From NCBI RefSeq assembly GCF_026340465.1, contig NZ_JAPEPC010000002.1, forward strand, positions 372,001 through 436,000: 64,000 nt of DNA, given 5' to 3'. The stretch is from Streptomyces sp. NBC_01306 (GTDB taxonomy: Bacteria; Actinomycetota; Actinomycetes; Streptomycetales; Streptomycetaceae). A program made the translations under genes and the position numbers. The notes beneath the pieces are model-generated. The model saw only the letters and a program-made list of their open reading frames with translations. It had not been told where the DNA came from and searched no databases. This document shows positions 58,080 through 64,000 of the stretch, one piece after another. Within the stretch, counting starts at the first letter, position 1, and every line of letters starts with the position of its first letter.

Positions 58080-59255
58080 ATGACCGCATCCCAGGAAGTC
58101 CCGGCCACGCTCGCGAACTGGCTTGAACCGCCGTCCAATCGCTGGGCGTTCAACCATGTCGAGCGCCTGCTGGACACCGCGGTGATCCCACGCGGCCGAA
58201 CCCGGCCCCGCCGACTCGCCGCGGCCGGCACGAGGCTGGACGAGACGGTGATCGCCACCACCGGCGGCTCCTCGACGGTGGCCGAGTTCCTTGCGCGCAC
58301 GGCGACCGACGCGATCGTCGTGCTGCGCGGCGACCAGGTGCTGTTCGAGCGCTACTACGGCGAGGCGGCGCCGGACCGCCGGCACGTGCTGATGTCGGTC
58401 TCCAAGTCGATCGCCGGCATGGCCGCGGGGTGCCTGGTGGACGACGGGATACTCGACGTGTCGGCCACGGTGGCGACCTACGTTCCGGAACTGGCGTCGT
58501 CGGCCTACGGGACGGCGACGGTGCGCGACGTGTTGGATATGACCGCGGCGCTGCGTTACAACCAGGACTACGACGATCCGCGGTCCGAGGTGCGGGTCGG
58601 GGACCGAGCGGTGGGCTGGCGGCCCCGGCACAGCGGGGATCCGGACGGCGTGCATGCCTTTCTGACCGGCCTTGAGCCCGACGGCCCGCACGGGCGCCGG
58701 TTCCAGTACTGCTCGGCGACCACCGACGTGCTCGCCTGGGTACTGGAGCGCGCCGCGGGGCTCCCCTATCCCAGGTTGCTCGGCGAACGTATCTGGTCAC
58801 GGATCGGAGCCGAGCACGATGCCGTGGTCTCCACGGATCCGGTGGGCACCCCCTACGCCTGTGCAGGAATCAGTGCCACCGCCCGCGATCTCGCCCGCTT
58901 CGGTCGATGTGTGCTCGACGGCGGCGTGGTCGACGGGGTTCAGGTCATTCCCGAGGAGTGGATCCACGCCACGCGCCGGGGTGGCCTCGCAGCGGTACTG
59001 CCCGACCGCGACCTCGGGTCGATCCACCCGAACGGGACCTACCGCAACCAGTGGTGGATCCCCGGCGACTCGGCAGGCACCTTGTTCGGGATCGGCATCT
59101 TCGGCCAGTACCTGTGGCTCGACCCGGAGCGAGACGTCGTCATCGTGAAGTTCTCCAGCCTCCCGCACCCCCGGGACGGCCGTACCGAGCACGCCGTGGC
59201 GCTCGCGGCGATCGCCGAGGCCGTCGGGTCCGAACGCGGCACCTGGGAGGCATGA
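58080..59255 (+). CDS. Serine hydrolase, beta-lactamase fold (NylB/6-aminohexanoate-dimer hydrolase-like)
   Basis: The protein has 391 residues. The SxxK motif is SVSK with nucleophile Ser106 and Lys109. AYNQDYDDP-like residues around the second motif (LRYNQDYDDP) and the YxS-type motif YCSATTDVLAW follow, as in NylB-like amide hydrolases. It lacks a signal peptide, so it acts in the cytosol. AGGAG precedes the ATG. It overlaps the NCS1 permease by 4 bp, so the permease may import its amide substrate. Confidence 0.85.
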   Translation: MTASQEVPATLANWLEPPSNRWAFNHVERLLDTAVIPRGRTRPRRLAAAGTRLDETVIATTGGSSTVAEFLARTATDAIVVLRGDQVLFERYYGEAAPDRRHVLMSVSKSIAGMAAGCLVDDGILDVSATVATYVPELASSAYGTATVRDVLDMTAALRYNQDYDDPRSEVRVGDRAVGWRPRHSGDPDGVHAFLTGLEPDGPHGRRFQYCSATTDVLAWVLERAAGLPYPRLLGERIWSRIGAEHDAVVSTDPVGTPYACAGISATARDLARFGRCVLDGGVVDGVQVIPEEWIHATRRGGLAAVLPDRDLGSIHPNGTYRNQWWIPGDSAGTLFGIGIFGQYLWLDPERDVVIVKFSSLPHPRDGRTEHAVALAAIAEAVGSERGTWEA

Positions 59256-60640
59256 TGAAGGGGCACCCGTCGTTCGCGCTGGAGCGGCGCACGATCGAAC
59301 ACATTCCAGCCACGGAACGCCACGGTCGGCCATGGCACCAGCTCGCCCTGTGGTTCTCCACCAATGTGCAGATCAACACTCTGATCACCGGCGCGGTGAC
59401 CATCGGGATGGGACTCGACCTGACCTGGGCGGTCATCAGCATCGTGGTGGGGAATCTGGTCGGCGGGCTGTTCATGGCCTACCACTCCGCACAGGGGCCC
59501 CAGCTCGGTCTTCCACAAATGGTGCAGAGCCGCGCCCAGTTCGGTCTCTACGGCGCGGTGCTGCCCTCCGCCATGGTCGTGTTGATGTACCTCGGCTTCG
59601 CCGTCGAGGGCAGCCTGGTCGCCGGGCAGGCGATCGCGGCATGGGCCCATGTGCCGAAGACCGTGGGCATCGTGGTGTTCAACCTGGTGCTGCTCATGAT
59701 TCCCCTGGTGGGATACCGGCTGATCCATGCCGCAGGCCGGGTCGTCGCGGTGATCTCGGGTGTGGCGTTCCTCGCGTTGTTCGTACGGCTTCTCCCGCAG
59801 CTGTCCAGCCACCCGTCCGGCGCGACCACGCACTCCGTCGGCGCCGTCGTGTCGGCGATCTCGGTCTGCGTCGCCTGGCAGGTCACCTGGGCTCCCTATG
59901 TGTCCGACTACTCCCGCTACCTGCCCGCGGACACACCGACCAGGGTGACGTTCGCCTACACATATCTCGGTTCGGCCGTGGGCGGTGCGGGCACGATGAT
60001 CGTCGGAGCGATGGCCGCGACCGTCAACAGTGCCGCGGTGAACTCCGACGCGATCGGGTTCCTGGCCGGCCGCTTTCCGTCGGTCAGTGGTCTGCTGGTC
60101 GTGGCGCTGCTCATCGGCTTGGTCCCGGCCGGCGCGGAGGGCCCGTACGGTGCCTTCCTCACCGCGGTCAGCGCGCTGTCGGCGGAGGGCCGGGTGCGTT
60201 CGACCGCGGCAGCACGGGCGTTCTTCGTGATCTGCTTCGCGGTCGTCGCGAGCGCGCTCGCCATCGTGTCCAGCGGCAGTCTGCTGACGACCTTCCAGAA
60301 CATCACGCTGTTCGTGCTGTACCTGCTGGTGCCGTGGACCGCGATCAACCTCACCGACTACTACGTCGTTCGCCGCGGTCACTACGACATTCCCGCGCTG
60401 CTGACGAAGAACGGCCGCTACGGGACTTTCACCTGGTGGGCGGTGCTCATCTACTTCGTGTCGATCGCCGTTGAACTGCCGTTCATCAACAGCAGTGTTT
60501 ACGTGGGGCCGTTGGTGGCTTCCCTGGGCGGCGCCGACGTGTCCTGGCTCGTCGGGCTCGTGGTGGGCGGAGGGGGATACTACGCCTGCGCCAAGCTGAT
60601 CCGGGATCGTCGGATCGAGCCGGTTGTGCAACCGTCGTAG
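59252..60640 (+). CDS. NCS1-type permease (purine-cytosine permease-like)
   Basis: The protein has 462 residues and about 12 membrane segments. Early QINTLITGAVTIGMGLDLTWAVIS and GPQLGLPQMVQSRAQFGLYGAVLPS are typical of NCS1 transporters, and VAWQVTWAPYVSDYSRYLPADT is the conserved loop. They import nucleobases, hydantoins or related cyclic amides with H+ or Na+. The ATG overlaps the serine hydrolase stop. Confidence 0.85.
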   Translation: MMKGHPSFALERRTIEHIPATERHGRPWHQLALWFSTNVQINTLITGAVTIGMGLDLTWAVISIVVGNLVGGLFMAYHSAQGPQLGLPQMVQSRAQFGLYGAVLPSAMVVLMYLGFAVEGSLVAGQAIAAWAHVPKTVGIVVFNLVLLMIPLVGYRLIHAAGRVVAVISGVAFLALFVRLLPQLSSHPSGATTHSVGAVVSAISVCVAWQVTWAPYVSDYSRYLPADTPTRVTFAYTYLGSAVGGAGTMIVGAMAATVNSAAVNSDAIGFLAGRFPSVSGLLVVALLIGLVPAGAEGPYGAFLTAVSALSAEGRVRSTAAARAFFVICFAVVASALAIVSSGSLLTTFQNITLFVLYLLVPWTAINLTDYYVVRRGHYDIPALLTKNGRYGTFTWWAVLIYFVSIAVELPFINSSVYVGPLVASLGGADVSWLVGLVVGGGGYYACAKLIRDRRIEPVVQPS

Positions 60641-60761
60641 CCGTTCGTTCCCTCCGGCGCGGCTGACCCGGTTCCCGGCGACCAGTGTTGACCGTGCCCG
60701 TGTACGGGGGCGCCGGCTTGTCCGGACCGGCGGGGAAGTCGTTTACGGAAGGCAGTGTTCT

Positions 60762-61522
60762 ATGGAAGCCGACGACCTCGTATGGCAGGACGCGATCGGT
60801 CTCGCCCGTCTGATTTCCGAGGGCACGGTGAGCGCCGTCGAGGTGGTGGCCGCCACCTCGACCGGATCGAGGCGGTCGGTGACCGGGTGAACGCCTTCGT
60901 GACCGTGCTCGGTGAGCAGGCTCTGCACGCCGCAGCGCGACCGGCAAGCGGCCCGCTCGGCGGGGTGCCCTTCACGGTCAAGGACTCCTTCGACACGGCG
61001 GGGGTCCGTACCACCCGCGGATCGAGGCTCTTCGCCGACCGGGTGCCCGAAAGCGACGCCACTCCGGTGGCCCGTCTCCGGCAAGCCGGCGGCATCCTGC
61101 TGGCCAAGACGAACCTGCCGGAGATGTCCTACTGGACCGAGACGGACAACCACGTCGCAGGCAGGTCCCTGAACCCCTACGACCCGCAACGCACCCCCGG
61201 AGGCTCCAGCGGCGGTGAATCAGCGGCCATCGCAAGCGGACTCTCGCCTCTCGGTATCGGGAGCGATGTCGCCATCTCCGTGCGCGGGCCCGCCGCCGAC
61301 ACCGGGATCGCCTCGATCAAGCCCACCCACGGCAGGGTGCCGATGACCGGCCACTTCCCCGCCGTACCGCGCCGTTGGTGGCACGCGGGCCCCATGGCCC
61401 CCAGCGTGCGCGACCTGCGCCTGGCCCTGTCCCTCATGGAAGGACCCGACGGCGCCGACCCCTACACCGTCGTACCGGCCGCCGAAGCGAGCGCGGAATC
61501 GGAGACCTCGGCACAGGGGTAG
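60762..61522 (+). pseudogene. Amidase signature enzyme, frameshifted and truncated
   Basis: An amidase reading starts at ATG 60762 (MEADDLVWQDAIGLARLISEGTVSAVEVVAA). It then runs out of frame near 60850; the +2 frame continues with HLDRIEAVGDRVNAFVTVLG. A single-base loss at about 60851 explains the break. The rest keeps the catalytic Lys (FTVKDSF) and GGSSGGESAAIASG, but the GGSIR block reads AISVR and the reading stops after about 250 residues instead of about 470. It is probably inactive. A sequencing error could explain the frameshift but not the missing end. Confidence 0.8.
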
Positions 61523-61724
61523 TCGCGGTCCGCGGTGCATCGACTCTGGTCACGTGCACGCTAGTTGTGCCCACATCGCCCGACCGCAGCCGTGCGCGGT
61601 GTGCGCGCAGGGCCGCGGGCACTTCGTGAACATCGCTTCTGTCGGCGCATCCGGCGGTGTACCGGGTCTGATCCCGGCAGGAGGGTTGCCTTCACATGCA
61701 CTCCAACTCCTAGCCTTCACAGGC

Positions 61725-62750
61725 ATGGAGACGATTGACGGGACGCCGGCCGCCGGTACACACCTGCCTCGCGCAAGGGCCCTCGGACGGAGCGGAATCG
61801 AGGTGAGCGCCCTCGGTTTTGGCTGCTGGGCCATCGGCGGGGAATGGCAAGGCCCGGACGGGAGCCCGCTCGGCTGGGGCAAGGTCGATGACGAGGAGTC
61901 CGTTCGTGCCGTGCGCCGTGCGCTGGACCTCGGCGTGACCTTCTTCGACACCGCAGACGTCTACGGAACCGGGCACAGCGAGCGCGTACTCGGACGGGCC
62001 CTCGGCAGGCGCCGGGCGGACGTCGTCGTGGCCACCACGTGGGGCAACCTCTTCGACGAGGAGAGCAAGGTCCTGACGGGCGGCGACGACTCACCGGTGT
62101 ACGTACGGCGTGCGCTGACGGCGTCGCTCGCCAGGCTGGGCACCGACTACGTGGACCTCTACCAGCTCCACCTGTCGGACGTGGATCCTGAACGGGCCGC
62201 TCTCCTGCGGGACGCCTGTGAAGATCTCGTACGAGAAGGGCTCATCCGCGCGTACGCATGGAGCACCGACGACCCGGCGCGCGCGTCGGTCTTCGCCGCG
62301 GGCCCGCACTGCGCGGCCGTGCAGCACCGCTGCAACGTCCTCCAGGACGCGCCCGAAATGCTCGCCTTGTGCGAGGAGACCGCTCTTGCGAGCATCAACC
62401 GCAGCCCGCTCGCGATGGGGCTGCTGACCGGGAAGTACATGCCGGGAAGCACACTCGCCGCCGGTGACATCCGCCATGCGCCGCCTGCCTGGCTGCCGGG
62501 TTTCGCGGCGGGTGGCGGCGCCGATCCGCGATGGCTCGCGCGCGTCGAGGCTGTACGGTCCATCCTCACGAGCCGCGGGCGCACTCTCGCCCAGGGCTCG
62601 CTGGCCTGGCTGTGGGCGCGCAGCCCGCGGACGGTGCCCATCCCCGGCTTTCGGACCGTGGCGCAGGCAGAGGAAAACGCCCGGACGCTGGAGTTCGGGC
62701 CGCTGGCAGAGGAGGAGGTCGCAGAGATCGGGCGTGTGCTGGGACCTTGA
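61725..62750 (+). CDS. Aldo/keto reductase lacking the catalytic lysine
   Basis: The protein has 341 residues. GFGCWAIGGEW begins the barrel. Catalytic Asp75 and Tyr80 (FFDTADVYGTGHSERVLG) and His149 (LYQLHLSD) are present. The usual Lys in ATKxG is Thr105 (VVATTWGN), so the hydride-transfer tetrad is incomplete. SPLAMGLLTGKY and GFRTVAQAEENA are normal for the family. The start is weak: the frame is open back to 61554 but no good ribosome-binding site is seen. Confidence 0.8.
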   Translation: METIDGTPAAGTHLPRARALGRSGIEVSALGFGCWAIGGEWQGPDGSPLGWGKVDDEESVRAVRRALDLGVTFFDTADVYGTGHSERVLGRALGRRRADVVVATTWGNLFDEESKVLTGGDDSPVYVRRALTASLARLGTDYVDLYQLHLSDVDPERAALLRDACEDLVREGLIRAYAWSTDDPARASVFAAGPHCAAVQHRCNVLQDAPEMLALCEETALASINRSPLAMGLLTGKYMPGSTLAAGDIRHAPPAWLPGFAAGGGADPRWLARVEAVRSILTSRGRTLAQGSLAWLWARSPRTVPIPGFRTVAQAEENARTLEFGPLAEEEVAEIGRVLGP

Positions 62751-63040
62751 CGCTCGGGGGCAATGCTGGTGGGGCAGGCCAACCGACAGCCGGCGCCGGG
62801 CGCAAGCAGACTGGGCCTGTCGAGGCCTTGTGACCCTGAGTCTTGAATCGACGCGCACATTCCGTGGAGCGGCTTCACCGGGCCCGTTCCAGCCTCCGAT
62901 CGGTGCTGGTCACACACTCCGCTCCTCCGGCAGACGTCGTTCCGACGCGACCGTTCACGGAATGTGTGCCAGAACCGCAGGGGCCCGTGACGGCTTCGCG
63001 TACCCCGCAAGGCCGCACCCCCCACCGTTTGTCCGCAGGC

Positions 63041-63715
63041 TCAGCTCACGAACTCTCTGTCGCCGTAGCGCACCTCGACCCTGTTCCAGTCGACGCCGAG
63101 GTTCTTCGTGAACTTCTCAGCCAGGGACAGGTCCGCGAGCGGGACGACGAGGATGAGCCGCCCGTCAAGGGTGACTGACCCGCCTCCGAGCTCGTCGCGG
63201 GCCTCGGGGTTCGCGAGCAACTCGTGGTGCAGACGAGGGGCACTGACGCCGGGAGCCTGGATTTCGACTGCGTCGGTTTCCGGCGAGGAACGCGGCAGGC
63301 AGCGGAAGGTCAGCACCGACTCCTGGTGGTACCGCTTGGCGATGACACTGGCGACGTGGTGCAGCCCGTCCTGGCCGACCTTGTTGACGTCGAACTCGCG
63401 GGAGCGCTCGTAGGTGGCCTGTTTGAGGGCGCCGGACCAGAAGATGCCGTCCAGCAGCTTCGAGGCGCCGGGCCGCGCGCCGTTGGTACGAATGATCCCG
63501 CGCACCTCGTGATCGAAACGCGTCAGGCTGGTCTTGAGCCGGGGGTCGGCCGGATCCGTGACGATCGCGGTGTTGTTCGTAGCGAAGATCTCCCCCGCTG
63601 GACACCCATGGCCTGCCGCGCTCGCCTGTGTGCTGCCCGCGCCGACGACCCCAAGTGTCAGGGTGGAGACCGAGACCAGAACGCGCAACTGCCGCCATGC
63701 AATGGATTTCCTCAT
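63041..63715 (-). CDS. Secreted protein of unknown function
   Basis: The protein has 224 residues from ATG 63715. A signal peptide spans about residues 1-33 and ends ASA before AGHGCPAGEIF. The mature part has a Cys pair (CPAGEIF and FRCLPRSS), charged helices and no motif I recognise. An upstream start at 63799 is in frame but would bury the signal peptide. It lies alone at the end of the window. Confidence 0.6.
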   Translation of the reverse strand: MRKSIAWRQLRVLVSVSTLTLGVVGAGSTQASAAGHGCPAGEIFATNNTAIVTDPADPRLKTSLTRFDHEVRGIIRTNGARPGASKLLDGIFWSGALKQATYERSREFDVNKVGQDGLHHVASVIAKRYHQESVLTFRCLPRSSPETDAVEIQAPGVSAPRLHHELLANPEARDELGGGSVTLDGRLILVVPLADLSLAEKFTKNLGVDWNRVEVRYGDREFVS

Positions 63716-64000
63716 ACGGTCATCAACGATCTTCGGCAGGGTTTGTTGCGCCTGCCGCCCCACCCACTCGGCGACTTCAATAATGAGCTGCGGCCCCACA
63801 GACCTGCCGCCGCGGTGTCGGTGGGATCAGCCCGCTCGGAGCGGAAGCTTCGCACGTCGAGCACCGTCAGAATCGCGCGAGCGTCGCCCGCCGGCCTGGA
63901 CATCGAAGACCGGCGACCACACGGACCCCGCGTGAACCCACACCGCACGGCGGGACATCATCCCCCTCTCCTACGACGGATCCCCTTGACCGACACCCGC
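63716..64000. other. Gene-free right end of the window
   Basis: Upstream of the secreted protein gene I see no supportable reading frame, RNA gene or repeat in the last 285 bp. It presumably holds that gene's promoter. Confidence 0.4.

Noticed and set aside
63712..63948. Small minus-strand frame at the right end
   Set aside because: It overlaps the signal peptide region of the secreted protein gene, lacks a ribosome-binding site and has an atypical composition.
1..64000. tRNA, rRNA, transposase or integrase genes
   Set aside because: I looked for cloverleaf-like ends, conserved rRNA blocks and DDE or tyrosine recombinase motifs and found none I could support.

Overview
The window is high-GC DNA (about 70% by eye) with GTG and TTG starts, frequent 4-bp start/stop overlaps and gene families usual in Streptomyces and related actinomycetes: an SSS symporter with a DUF3311 partner, paired FadE-type acyl-CoA dehydrogenases, excalibur proteins, and PPOX- and PadR-family proteins. 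I infer a Streptomyces-like chromosome; the species cannot be told. No rRNA, tRNA, CRISPR array, transposase or integrase was seen.

Left part (1-31.8 kb), mostly catabolism and transport. Positions 371-3851 hold an amidohydrolase, a DUF3311 protein and a sodium:solute symporter. Positions 3858-10818 hold a large FAD/Fe-S oxidase, an MHS-type transporter, a hydroxyacid-oxoacid transhydrogenase and a divergent IclR regulator. Then come DUF779, a GNAT and a small membrane protein. An acyl-CoA oxidation set follows (12.2-17.4 kb): a quinone oxidoreductase, two acyl-CoA dehydrogenases, a dienoyl-CoA-reductase-like SDR and a crotonase. Next are a PIG-L deacetylase and an S33 peptidase, a complete sugar ABC importer operon with a sugar-isomerase-fold enzyme (19.7-25.9 kb), an osmoprotectant ABC importer split over two convergent units (26.2-29.8 kb), a PdxH-like enzyme and a pirin.

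Centre (32.0-47.9 kb), the most interesting region: a type IV pilus locus. One minus-strand unit reads pilB, pilC, three minor-pilin genes and pilT. The last minor pilin is a 1275-residue GspK/PilX-like protein with five tandem repeat domains. Divergent from it are a major pilin, a prepilin peptidase and a PadR regulator. Beyond these are a ModA-fold secreted protein, two excalibur (calcium-binding) proteins and a second pilin fused to a YVTN-type beta-propeller. PilB carries a textbook MshEN cyclic-di-GMP-binding motif pair. The two divergent pil promoters share a 12-bp palindrome. PilM, PilN and PilO are not present.

Right part (47.9-64 kb): small regulator/enzyme pairs. These are VOC, TetR and epoxide hydrolase; an MBL-fold hydrolase with MarR; a hypothetical protein; a DEAD-box helicase with a structured leader; VOC; an orphan VanB-like reductase and PPOX protein with TetR; and LysR with a NylB-like serine hydrolase, an NCS1 permease and a broken amidase. 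Last come an aldo/keto reductase that lacks its catalytic lysine and a secreted protein of unknown function.
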